Below are positions 13,701-26,200 of a stretch of 64,000 bases of DNA, piece after piece (position 1 is the stretch's first letter; the number at the start of each line of letters is the position of its first letter). The notes below the pieces were generated by a model, which was not told the DNA's origin, did not search any database, and was given only the letters and a program-made list of their open reading frames with translations. Both the position numbers and the translations under genes were made by a program. Source of the stretch: Sipunculus nudus. Lineage: Eukaryota > Annelida > Sipuncula > Golfingiida > Sipunculidae. The DNA lies in assembly GCA_026874595.1 (NCBI GenBank), contig CM049317.1:40946401-41010400 (forward strand), read 5' to 3'.

Positions 13701-16700
13701 CGAAAACGCTTGTTTCGCATTTTAAATCGGCCATTTTTGCATGAAACACGATCTTGTATTACGCGAAAACCGAGCTGATTTCGGCGAAAACGACGTTTGT
13801 AACAGGTTCTAAATGGCGTAATGAAGCTTCTAAAACGCTTCTTTCGCAATAGAAATCGGCCATTTTTGCACAAAACACAATCTTTTATCACTCGAAAACC
13901 GAGCTGATCTCGGCGAAAACGACCTTTGTAACAGGTGCTTAATGGCTTAATGAGGCTTTGTAACACGCTTCTTTTGCAATTTAAATCAGCCATTTTTGCA
14001 CAAAAGACGATCTTATATATCGCGAAAACCGAGCTAATTCCGGCGAAAACAACGTTTGTAACAGGTGCTAATTGGCGTAATGAAGCTTCGAAAACGCTTG
14101 TTTCTCATTTTAAATCGGCCATTTTTGCATGAAACACGATCTTGTATTACGCGAAAACCGAGCTGATTTCGGCGAAAACGACGTTTGTAACAGGTTCTAA
14201 ATGGCGTAATGAAGCTTCTAAAACGCTTCTTTCGCAATAGAAATCGGCCATTTTTGCACAAAACACAATCTTTTATCACTCGAAAACCGAGCTGATCTCG
14301 GCGAAAACGACGTTTGTAACAGGGTCTAAATGGCCTAATGAAGCTTGTAAAACGCTTGTTTCGCAATTTAAATCAGCCATTTTTGCACAAAAAACGATCT
14401 TATATTACGCGAAAACCGAGCTAATTTCGGCGAAAACAACGTTTGTAACAGGTGCTAATTGGCGTAATGAAGCTTCTAAAAAGCCTCATTCGCAATAGAA
14501 ATCGGCCATTTTTGCACAAAACACGATCTTGTATTACGCGAAAACCGAGCTGATTTCGGCAAAAACGACGTTTGTAACAGGTGCTATTTGGCCTAATGAA
14601 GCTTCGAAAACGCTTGTTTGGCATTTTAAATCGGCCATTTTTGTATAAAACACGATCTTGTATTACGCGAAAACCGAGCTGATTTCGGCGAAAACGCATT
14701 TGTAACAGGTGCTAAATGGCCTAATGAAGCTTCTAAAACGCTTGTTTCGCAATTTAAATCAGCGATTTTTGCACAAAAGACGATCTTATATTACGCGAAA
14801 ACCGAGCTAATTTCGGCGAAAACAACGTTTGTAACAGGTGCTAATTGGCGTAATGAAGCTTCGAAAACGCTTGTTTCGCAATTTAAATCAGCCATTTTTG
14901 CACAAAAGACGATCTTATATTACGCGAAAACCGAGCTGATCTCGGCGAAAACGACGTTTGTAACAGGTGCTAAATTCCTTAATGAAGTTTTGTAAAACGC
15001 TTATTTTGCAATTTAAATCGGCCATTTTTGCACAAAACACGATCTTGTATTACGCGAAAACCGAGCTGATTTCGGCGAAAACGACGTTTGTAACAGGTGC
15101 TATTGGCCTAATGAAGCTTCTAAAACGCTTGTTTCGCAATTTAAATCGGCCATTTTTGCACAAAAGACGATCTTATATTACGCCAAAATCGAGCTGATCT
15201 CGGCGAAAACGACGTTTGTAACAGGTGCTAAATTCCTTAATGAAGCTTTGTAAAACGCTTCTTTGGCATTTTAAATCGGCCATTTTTGCATAAAACACGA
15301 TCTTGTATTACGCGAAAACCGAGCTGATTTCGGCGAAAACGACGTTTGTAACAGGTGCTAAATGGCCTAATGAAGCTTGTAAAACGCTTGTTTCGCAATT
15401 TAAATCAGCCATTTTTGCACAAAAGACGATCTTATATATCGCGAAAACCGAGCTAATTCCGGCGAAAACAACATTTGTAACAGGTGCTTATTTGCCTAAT
15501 GTAACTTCGAAAACGCTTGTTTCGCATTTTAAATCGGCCATTTTTGCATGAAACACGATCTTGTATTACGCGAAAACCGAGCTGATTTCGGCGAAAACGA
15601 CGTTTGTAACAGGTTCTAAATGGCGTAATGAAGCTTCTTAAACGCTTCTTTCGCAATAGAAATCGGCCATTTTTGCACAAAACACGATCTTGTATTACGC
15701 GAAAACCGAGCTGATTTCGTCTAAAACGACGTTTGTAACAGGTGCTAATTGGCATAATGAAGCTTCGAAAACGCTTGTTTCGGATTTTAAATCGGCCATT
15801 TTTGCATAAAACGACGTTTGTAACAGGTGCTAATTGGCCTAATGAAGCTTGTAAAACGCTTGTTTCGCAATTTAAATCAGCCATTTTTGCACAAAAAACG
15901 ATCTTATATTACGCGAAAACCGAGCTAATTTCGGCGAAAACAACGTTTGTAACAGGTGCTAATTGGCGTAATGAAGCTTCTAAAAAGCTTCTTTCGCAAT
16001 AGAAATCGGCCATTTTTGCACAAAACACGATCTTGTATTACGCGAAAACCGAGCTGATTTCGGCAAAAACGACGTTTGTAACAGGTGCTATTTGGCCTAA
16101 TGAAGCTTCGAAAACGCTTGTTTGGCATTTAAAATTGGCCATTTTTGCATAAAACACGATCTTGTATTACGCGAAAACCGAGCTGATTTCGGCGAAAACG
16201 ACGTTTGTAACAGGTGCTAAATGGCCTAATGAAGCTTGTAAAACGCTTGTTTCGCAATTTAAATCAGCGATTTTTGCACAAAAGACGATCTTATATTACG
16301 CGAAAACCGAGCTAATTTCGGCGAAAACAACGTTTGTAACAGGTGCTAATTGGCGTAATGAAGCTTCGAAAACGCTTGTTTCTCATTTTAAATCGGACAT
16401 TTTTGCATGAAACACGATCTTGTATTACGCGAAAACCGAGCTGATTTCGGCGAAAACGACGTTTGTAACAGGTTCTAAATGGCGTAATGAAGCTTCTAAA
16501 ACGTTTCTTTCGCAATAGAAATCGGCCATTTTTGCACAAAACACAATCTTTTATCACTCGAAAACCGAGCTGATCTCGGCGAAAACGACCTTTGTAACAG
16601 GTGCTAAATGGCTTAATGAAGCTTTGTAACACGCTTCTTTTGCAATTTAAATCGGCCATTTTTGCACAAAACATGATCTTGTATTACGCGAAAACCGAGC

Positions 16701-16717
16701 TGATTTCGGCGAAAACG
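10751..16717 (+). repeat. Large duplicated segment in block A, copy 2
   Basis: Second copy of the segment at 1191-6685. It carries about 472 extra bases around 15420-15800, which accounts for the change of offset from 9560 to 10032. That stretch contains a shortened monomer near 15800-15815, where gcataaaacgacg fuses two non-adjacent parts of the unit. The copy runs straight into the assembly gap, so its true end is unknown. Confidence 0.82.
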
Positions 16718-17217
16718 NNNNNNNNNNNNNNNNNNNNNNNNNNNNNNNNNNNNNNNNNNNNNNNNNNNNNNNNNNNNNNNNNNNNNNNNNNNNNNNNNNN
16801 NNNNNNNNNNNNNNNNNNNNNNNNNNNNNNNNNNNNNNNNNNNNNNNNNNNNNNNNNNNNNNNNNNNNNNNNNNNNNNNNNNNNNNNNNNNNNNNNNNNN
16901 NNNNNNNNNNNNNNNNNNNNNNNNNNNNNNNNNNNNNNNNNNNNNNNNNNNNNNNNNNNNNNNNNNNNNNNNNNNNNNNNNNNNNNNNNNNNNNNNNNNN
17001 NNNNNNNNNNNNNNNNNNNNNNNNNNNNNNNNNNNNNNNNNNNNNNNNNNNNNNNNNNNNNNNNNNNNNNNNNNNNNNNNNNNNNNNNNNNNNNNNNNNN
17101 NNNNNNNNNNNNNNNNNNNNNNNNNNNNNNNNNNNNNNNNNNNNNNNNNNNNNNNNNNNNNNNNNNNNNNNNNNNNNNNNNNNNNNNNNNNNNNNNNNNN
17201 NNNNNNNNNNNNNNNNN
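16718..17217. other. Assembly gap (500 N)
   Basis: Exactly 500 unknown bases, a common placeholder size. It falls precisely between the two monomer families. The real distance between blocks A and B is unknown, and their adjacency is itself an assembly inference. Confidence 0.99.
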
Positions 17218-20200
17218 AAAACCGAGCTGATTTCGGCGAAAACGACGTTTGTAACAGGGTCTAAATGGCCTCTAAAACGCTTCTTTCGCAATTTAAATCG
17301 GCCATTTTTGCACAAAACACGATCTTGTGTTACGCGAAAACCGAGCTGACTTCGGCAAAAACGACGTTTGTAACAGGGTCTAAATGGCCTAATGAAGCTT
17401 CTAAAACGCTTCTTTCGCAATTTAAATCGGCCATTTTTGCAGAAAACACGATCTTGTATTACGCGAAAACCGAGCTGATTTCGGCGAAAACGACGTTTGT
17501 AACAGGGTCTAAATGGCCTAATGAAGCTTCTAAAACGCTTCTTTCGCAATTTAAATCGGCCATTTTTGCACAAAACACGATCTTGTATTACGCTAAAAAC
17601 CGAGCTGATTTCGGCGAAAACGACGTTTGTAACAGGGTCTAAATGGCCTAATGAAGCTTCTAAAACGCTTCTTTCGCAATTTAAATCAGCCATTTTTGCA
17701 GAAAACACGATCTTGTATTACGCGAAAACCGAGCTGATTTCGGCGAAAACGACGTTTGTAACAGGGTCTAAATGGCCTAATGAAGCTTCTAAAACGCTTC
17801 TTTCGCAATTTAAATCGGCCATTTTTGCACAAACACGATCTTGTATTACGCGAAGACCGAGCTGATTTCGGCGAAAACGACGTTTGTAACAGGGTCTAAA
17901 TGGCCTAATGAAGCTTCTAAAACGCTTCTTTCGCAATTTAAATCGGCCATTTTTGCACAAAACACGATCTTGTGTTACGCGAAAACCGAGCTGATTTCGG
18001 CGAAAACGACGTTTGTAACAGGGTCTAAATAGCCTAATGAAGCTTCTAAAACGCTTCTTTCGCAATTAAAATCAGCCATTTTTGCACAAAACACGATCTT
18101 CTATTACGCGAAAACCGAGCTGATTTCGGCGAAAACGACGTTTGTAACAGGGTCTAAATGGCCTAATGAAGCTTCTAAAACGCTTCTTTCGCAATTTAAA
18201 TCGGCCATTTTTGCACAAAACACGATCTTGTATTACGCGAAAACCGAGCTGATTTCGGCGAAAACGACGTTTGTAACAGGGTCTAAATGGCCCTAATGAA
18301 GCTTCTAAAACGCTTCTTTCGCAATTTAAATCAGCCATTTTGCAGAAAACACGATCTTGTATTACGCGAAAACCGAGCTGATTTCGGCGAAAACGACGTT
18401 TGTAACAGGGTCTAAATGGCCTAATGAAGCTTCTAAAACGCTTCTTTCGCAATTTAAATCGGCCATTTTTGCACAAAACACGATCTTGTATTACGCGAAA
18501 AACCGAGCTGATTTCGGCGAAAACGACGTTTGTAACAGGGTCTAAATGGCCTAATGAAGCTTCTAAAACGCTTTCGCAATTTAAATCGGCCATTTTTGCA
18601 CAAAACACGATCTTGTATTACGCGAAAACCGAGCTGATTTCGGCGAAAACGACGTTTGTAACAGGGTCTAAATGGCCTAATGAAGCTTCTAAAACGCTTC
18701 TTTCGCAATTTAAATCGGCCATTTTTGCACAAAACACGATCTTGTATTACGCGAAAACCGAGCTGATTTCGGCGAAACGACGTTTGTAACAGGGTCTAAA
18801 TGGCCTAATGAAGCTTCTAAAACGCTTCTTTCGCAATTTAAATCGGCCATTTTTGCACAAAACACGATCTTGTATTACGCGAAAACCGAGCTGATTTCGG
18901 CGAAAACGACGTTTGTAACAGGGTCTAAATGGCCTAATGAAGCTTCTAAAACGCTTCTTTCGCAATTTAAATCGGCCATTTTTGCACAAAACACGATCTT
19001 GTGTTACGCGAAAACCGAGCTGATTTCGGCGAAAACGACGTTTGTAACAGGGTCTAAATGGCCTAATGAAGCTTCTAAAAACGCTTCTTTCGCAATTTAA
19101 ATCGGCCATTTTTGCAGAAAACACGATCTTGTATTACGCGAAAACCGAGCTGATTTCGGCGAAAACGACGTTTTGTAAAAGGGTCTAAATGGCCTAATGA
19201 AGCTTCTAAAACGCTTCTTTCGCAATTTAAATCGGCCATTTTTGCACAAAACACGATCTTGTATTACGCTAAAAACCGAGCTGATTTCGGCGGAAACGAC
19301 GTTTGTAACAGGGTCTAAATGGCCTAATGAAGCTTCTAAAACGCTTCTTTCGCAATTTAAATCAGCCATTTTTGCAGAAAACACGATCTTGTATTACGCG
19401 AAAACCGAGCTGATTTCGGCGAAAACGACGTTTTGTAAGAGGGTCTAAATGGCCTAATGAAGCTTCTAAAACGCTTCTTTCGCAATTTAAATCGGCCATT
19501 TTTGCACAAAACACGATCTTGTATTACGCGAAAACCGAGCTGATTTCGGCGAAAACGACGTTTGTAACAGGGTCTAAATGGCCTAATGAAGCTTCTAAAA
19601 CGCTTCTTTCGCAATTTAAATCGGCCATTTTTGCACAAAACACGATCTTGTGTTACGCGAAAACCGAGCTGATTTCGGCGAAAACGACGTTTGTAATAGG
19701 GTCTAAATGGCCTAATGAAGCTTTTAAAACGCTTCTTTCGCAATTTAAATCGGCCATTTTTGCACAAAACACGATCTTGTATTACGCGAAAACCGAGCTG
19801 ATTTCGGCGAAAACGACGTTTGTAACAGGGTCTAAATGGCCTCTAAAACGCTTTCTTTCGCAATTTAAATCGGCCATTTTTGCACAAAACACGATCTTGT
19901 GTTACGCGAAAACCGAGCTGACTTCGGCGAAAACGACGTTTGTAACAGGGTCTAAATGGCCTAATGAAGCTTCTAAAACGCTTCTTTCGCAATTTAAATC
20001 GGCCATTTTTGCAGAAAACACGATCTTGTATTACGCGAAAACCGAGCTGATTTCGGCGAAAACGACGTTTGTAACAGGGTCTAAATGGCCTAATGAAGCT
20101 TCTAAAACGCTTCTTTCGCAATTTAAATCGGCCATTTTTGCACAAAAACACGATCTTGTATTACGCTAAAAACCGAGCTGATTTCGGCGAAAACGACGTT

Positions 20201-23200
20201 TGTAACAGGGTCTAAATGGCCTAATGAAGCTTCTAAAACGCTTTCTTTCGCAATTTAAATCAGCCCATTTTTGCAGAAAACACGATCTTGTATTACGCGA
20301 AAACCGAGCTGATTTCGGCGAAAAACGACGTTTGTAACAGGGTCTAAATGGCCTAATGAAGCTTCTAAAACGCTTCTTTCGCAATTTAAATCGGCCATTT
20401 TTGCACAAAACACGATCTTGTATTACGCGAAGACCGAGCTGATTTCGGCGAAAACGACGTTTGTAACAGGGTCTAAATGGCCTAATGAAGCTTCTAAAAC
20501 GCTTCTTTCGCAATTTAAATCGGCCATTTTTGCACAAAACACGATCTTGTGTTACGCGAAAACCGAGCTGATTTCGGCGAAAACGACGTTTGTAACAGGG
20601 TCTAAATAGCCTAATGAAGCTTCTAAAACGCTTCTTTCGCAATTAAAATCAGCCATTTTTGCACAAAACACGATCTTCTATTACGCGAAAACCGAGCTGA
20701 TTTCGGCGAAAACGACGTTTGTAACAGGGTCTAAATGGCCTAATGAAGCTTCTAAAACGCTTCTTTCGCAATTTAAATCGGCCATTTTTGCACAAAACAC
20801 GATCTTGTATTACGCGAAAACCGAGCTGATTTCGGCGAAAACGACGTTTGTAACAGGGTCTAAATGGCCTAATGAAGCTTCTAAAACGCTTCTTTCGCAA
20901 TTTAAATCGGCCATTTTCGCACAAAACACGATCTTGTGTTACGCGAAAACCGAGCTGATTTCGGCGAAAACGACGTTTGTAACAGGGTCTAAATGGCCTA
21001 ATGAAGCTTCTAAAATGCGTCTTTCGCAATTTAAATCGGCCATTTTCGCAGAAAACACGATCTTGTATTACGCGAAAACCGAGCTGATTTCGGCGAAAAC
21101 GACGTTGTAACAGGGTCTAAATGGCCTAATGAAGCTTCTAATACGCTTCTTTCGCAATTTAAATCGGCCATTTTTGCACAAAAACACGATCTTGTATTAC
21201 GCGAAAACCGAGCTGATTTCGGCGAAAACGACGTTTGTAACAGGGTCTAAATGGCCTAATGAAGCTTCTAAAACGCTTCTTTCGCAATTTAAATCGGCCA
21301 TTTTTGCACAAAACACGATCTTGTGTTACGCGAAAACCGAGCTGATTTCGGCGAAAACGACGTTTGTAACAGGGTCTAAATGGCCTAATGAAGCTTCTAA
21401 AACGCTTCTTTCGCAATTTAAATCGGCCATTTTTGCAGAAAACACGATCTTGTATTACGCGAAAACCGAGCTGATTTCGGCGAAAACGACGTTTATAAAA
21501 GGGTCTAAATGGCCTAATGAAGCTTCTAAAACGCTTCTTTCGCAATTTAAAATCGGCCATTTTTGCACAAAACACGATCTTGTATTACGCTAAAAACCGA
21601 GCTGATTTCGGCGGAAACGACGTTTGTAACAGGGTCTAAATGGCCTAATGAAGCTTCTAAAACGCTTCTTTCGCAATTTAAATCAGCCATTTTTGCAGAA
21701 AACACGATCTTGTATTACGCGAAAACCGAGCTGATTTCGGCGAAAACGACGTTTGTAACAGGGTCTAAATGGCCTAATGAAGCTTCTAAAACGCTTCTTT
21801 CGCAATTTAAATCGGCCATTTTTGCACAAAACACGATCTTGTATTACGCGAAAACCGAGCTGATTTCGGCGAAAACGACGTTTGTAACAGGGTCTAAATG
21901 GCCTAATGAAGCTTCTAAAACGCTTCTTTCGCAATTTAAATCGGCCATTTTTGCACAAAACACGATCTTGTGTTACGCGAAAACCGAGCTGATTTCGGCG
22001 AAAACGACGTTTGTAATAGGGTCTAAATGGCCTAATGAAGCTTCTAAAACGCTTCTTTCGCAATTTAAATCGGCCATTTTTGCACAAAACACGATCTTGT
22101 GTTACGCGAAAACCGAGCTGATTTCGGCGAAAACGACGTTTGTAACAGGGTCTAAATGGCCTAATGAAGCTTCTAAAACGCTTCTTTCGCAATTTAAATC
22201 GGCCATTTTTGCAGAAAACACGATCTTGTATTACGCGAAAACCGAGCTGATTTCGGCGAAAACGACGTTTGTAAAAGGGTCTAAATGGCCTAATGAAGCT
22301 TCTAAAACGCTTCTTTCGCAATTTAAATCGGCCATTTTTGCACAAAACACGATCTTGTATTACGCTAAAAACCGAGCTGATTTCGGCGGAAACGACGTTT
22401 GTAACAGGGTCTAAATGGCCTAATGAAGCTTCTAAAACGCTTCTTTCGCAATTTAAATCAGCCATTTTTGCAGAAAACACGATCTTGTATTACGCGAAAA
22501 CCGAGCTGATTTCGGCGAAAACGACGTTTGTAACAGGGTCTAAATGGCCTAATGAAGCTTCTAAAACGCTTCTTTCGCAATTTAAATCGGCCATTTTTGC
22601 ACAAAACACGATCTTGTATTACGCGAAAACCGAGCTGATTTCGGCGAAAACGACGTTTGTAACAGGGTCTAAATGGCCTAATGAAGCTTCTAAAACGCTT
22701 CTTTCGCAATTTAAATCGGCCATTTTTGCACAAAACACGATCTTGTGTTACGCGATAACCGAGCTGATTTCGGCGAAAACGACGTTTGTAATAGGGTCTA
22801 AATGGCCTAATGAAGCTTCTAAAACGCTTCTTTCGCAATTTAAATCGGCCATTTTTGCACAAAACACGATCTTGTATTACGCGAAAACCGAGCTGATTTC
22901 GGCGAAAACGACGTTTGTAACAGGGTCTAAATGGCCTCTAAAACGCTTCTTTCGCAATTTAAATCGGCCATTTTTGCACAAAACACGATCTTGTGTTACG
23001 CGAAAACCGAGCTGACTTCGGCGAAAACGACGTTTGTAACAGGGTCTAAATGGCCTAATGAAGCTTCTAAAACGCTTCTTTCGCAATTTAAATCGGCCAT
23101 TTTTGCAGAAAACACGATCTTGTATTACGCGAAAACCGAGCTGATTTCGGCGAAAACGACGTTTGTAACAGGGTCTAAATGGCCTAATGAAGCTTCTAAA

Positions 23201-26200
23201 ACGCTTCTTTCGCAATTTAAATCAGCCATTTTTGCAGAAAACACGATCTTGTATTACGCGAAAACCGAGCTGATTTCGGCGAAAACGACGTTTGTAACAG
23301 GGTCTAAATGGCCTAATGAAGCTTCTAAAACGCTTCTTTCGCAATTTAAATCGGCCATTTTTGCACAAAACACGATCTTGTATTACGCGAAGACCGAGCT
23401 GATTTCGGCGAAAACGACGTTTGTAACAGGGTCTAAATGGCCTAATGAAGCTTCTAAAACGCTTCTTTCGCAATTTAAATCGGCCATTTTTGCACAAAAC
23501 ACGATCTTGTGTTACGCGAAAACCGAGCTGATTTCGGCGAAAACGACGTTTGTAACAGGGTCTAAATGGCCTAATGAAGCTTCTAAAACGCTTCTTTCGC
23601 AATTAAAATCAGCCATTTTTGCACAAAACACGATCTTCTATTACGCGAAAACCGAGCTGATTTCGGCGAAAACGACGTTTGTAACAGGGTCTAAATGGCC
23701 TAATGAAGCTTCTAAAACGCTTCTTTCGCAATTTAAATCGGCCATTTTTGCACAAAACACGATCTTGTATTACGCGAAAACCGAGCTGATTTCGGCGAAA
23801 ACGACGTTTGTAACAGGGTCTAAATGGCCTAATGAAGCTTCTAAAACGCTTCTTTCGCAATTTAAATCGGCCATTTTCGCACAAAACACGATCTTGTGTT
23901 ACGCGAAAACCGAGCTGATTTCGGCGAAAACGACGTTTGTAACAGGGTCTAAATGGCCTAATGAAGCTTCTAAAATGCGTCTTTCGCAATTTAAATCGGC
24001 CATTTTCGCAGAAAACACGATCTTGTATTACGCGAAAACCGAGCTGATTTCGGCGAAAACGACGTTTGTAACAGGGTCTAAATGGCCTAATGAAGCTTCT
24101 AATACGCTTCTTTCGCAATTTAAATCGGCCATTTTTGCACAAAACACGATCTTGTATTACGCGAAAACCGAGCTGATTTCGGCGAAAACGACGTTTGTAA
24201 CAGGGTCTAAATGGCCTAATGAAGCTTCTAAAACGCTTCTTTCGCAATTTAAATCGGCCATTTTTGCACAAAACACGATCTTGTGTTACGCGAAAACCGA
24301 GCTGATTTCGGCGAAAACGACGTTTGTAACAGGGTCTAAATGGCCTAATGAAGCTTCTAAAACGCTTCTTTCGCAATTTAAATCGGCCATTTTTGCAGAA
24401 AACACGATCTTGTATTACGCGAAAACCGAGCTGATTTCGGCGAAGACGACGTTTGTAAAAGGGTCTAAATGGCCTAATGAAGCTTCTAAAACGCTTCTTT
24501 CGCAATTTAAATCGGCCATTTTTGCACAAAACACGATCTTGTATTACGCTAAAAACCGAGCTGATTTCGGCGGAAACGACGTTTGTAACAGGGTCTAAAT
24601 GGCCTAATGAAGCTTCTAAAACGCTTCTTTCGCAATTTAAATCAGCCATTTTTGCAGAAAACACGATCTTGTATTACGCGAAAACCGAGCTGATTTCGGC
24701 GAAAACGACGTTTGTAACAGGGTCTAAATGGCCTAATGAAGCTTCTAAAACGCTTCTTTCGCAATTTAAATCGGCCATTTTTGCACAAAACACGATCTTG
24801 TATTACGCGAAAACGAGCTGATTTCGGCGAAAACGACGTTTGTAACAGGGTCTAAATGGCCTAATGAAGCTTCTAAAACGCTTCTTTCGCAATTTAAATC
24901 GGCCATTTTTGCACAAAACACGATCTTGTGTTACGCGAAAACCGAGCTGATTTCGGCGAAAACGACGTTTGTAATAGGGTCTAAATGGCCTAATGAAGCT
25001 TCTAAAACGCTTCTTTCGCAATTTAAATCGGCCATTTTTGCACAAAACACGATCTTGTATTACGCGAAAACCGAGCTGATTTCGGCGAAAACGACGTTTG
25101 TATCAGGGTCTAAATGGCCTCTAAAACGCTTCTTTCGCAATTTAAATCGGCCATTTTTGCACAAAACACGATCTTGTGTTACGCGAAAACCGAGCTGACT
25201 TCGGCGAAAACGACGTTTGTAACAGGGTCTAAATGGCCTAATGAAGCTTCTAAAACGCTTCTTTCGCAATTTAAATCGGCCATTTTTGCAGAAAACACGA
25301 TCTTGTATTACGCGAAAACCGAGCTGATTTCGGCGAAAACGACGTTTGTAACAGGGTCTAAATGGCCTAATGAAGCTTCTAAAACGCTTCTTTCGCAATT
25401 TAAATCGGCCATTTTTGCACAAAACACGATCTTGTATTACGCTAAAAACCGAGCTGATTTCGGCGAAAACGACGTTTGTAACAGGGTCTAAATGGCCTAA
25501 TGAAGCTTCTAAAACGCTTCTTTCGCAATTTAAATCGGCCATTTTTGCACAAAACACGATCTTGTATTACGCTAAAAACCGAGCTGATTTCGGCGAAAAC
25601 GACGTTTGTAACAGGGTCTAAATGGCCTAATGAAGCTTCTAAAACGCTTCTTTCGCAATTTAAATCAGCCATTTTTGCAGAAAACACGATCTTGTATTAC
25701 GCGAAAACCGAGCTGATTTCGGCGAAAACGACGTTTGTAACAGGGTCTAAATGGCCTAATGAAGCTTCTAAAACGCTTCTTTCGCAATTTAAATCGGCCA
25801 TTTTTGCACAAAACACGATCTTGTATTACGCGAAGACCGAGCTGATTTCGGCGAAAACGACGTTTGTAACAGGGTCTAAATGGCCTAATGAAGCTTCTAA
25901 AACGCTTCTTTCGCAATTTAAATCGGCCATTTTTGCACAAAACACGATCTTGTGTTACGCGAAAACCGAGCTGATTTCGGCGAAAACGACGTTTGTAACA
26001 GGGTCTAAATGGCCTAATGAAGCTTCTAAAACGCTTCTTTCGCAATTTAAATCGGCCATTTTTGCACAAAACACGATCTTGTATTACGCTAAAAACCGAG
26101 CTGATTTCGGCGAAAACGACGTTTGTAACAGGGTCTAAATGGCCTAATGAAGCTTCTAAAACGCTTCTTTCGCAATTTAAATCGGCCATTTTTGCACAAA

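Larger units (their letters stand above)
1..16717. repeat. 129-bp satellite array, block A (heterogeneous, higher-order)
   Basis: About 130 head-to-tail units of roughly 129 bp. Each has the core CGAAAACCGAGCTGATTTCG, then a variable stretch (ggtgctaaatggcc, ggttctaaatggcg, ggtgctaattggcg, gtgctattggcc and others), then AATCGGCCATTTTTGCA. Several monomer types recur in fixed order, so the block has a higher-order structure with long internal duplications. In-frame stops in some monomer types (caatag, gcatga, ttgtaa) break the otherwise open frames. Left edge lies outside the window. No gene, promoter or RNA is evident. Confidence 0.97.
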
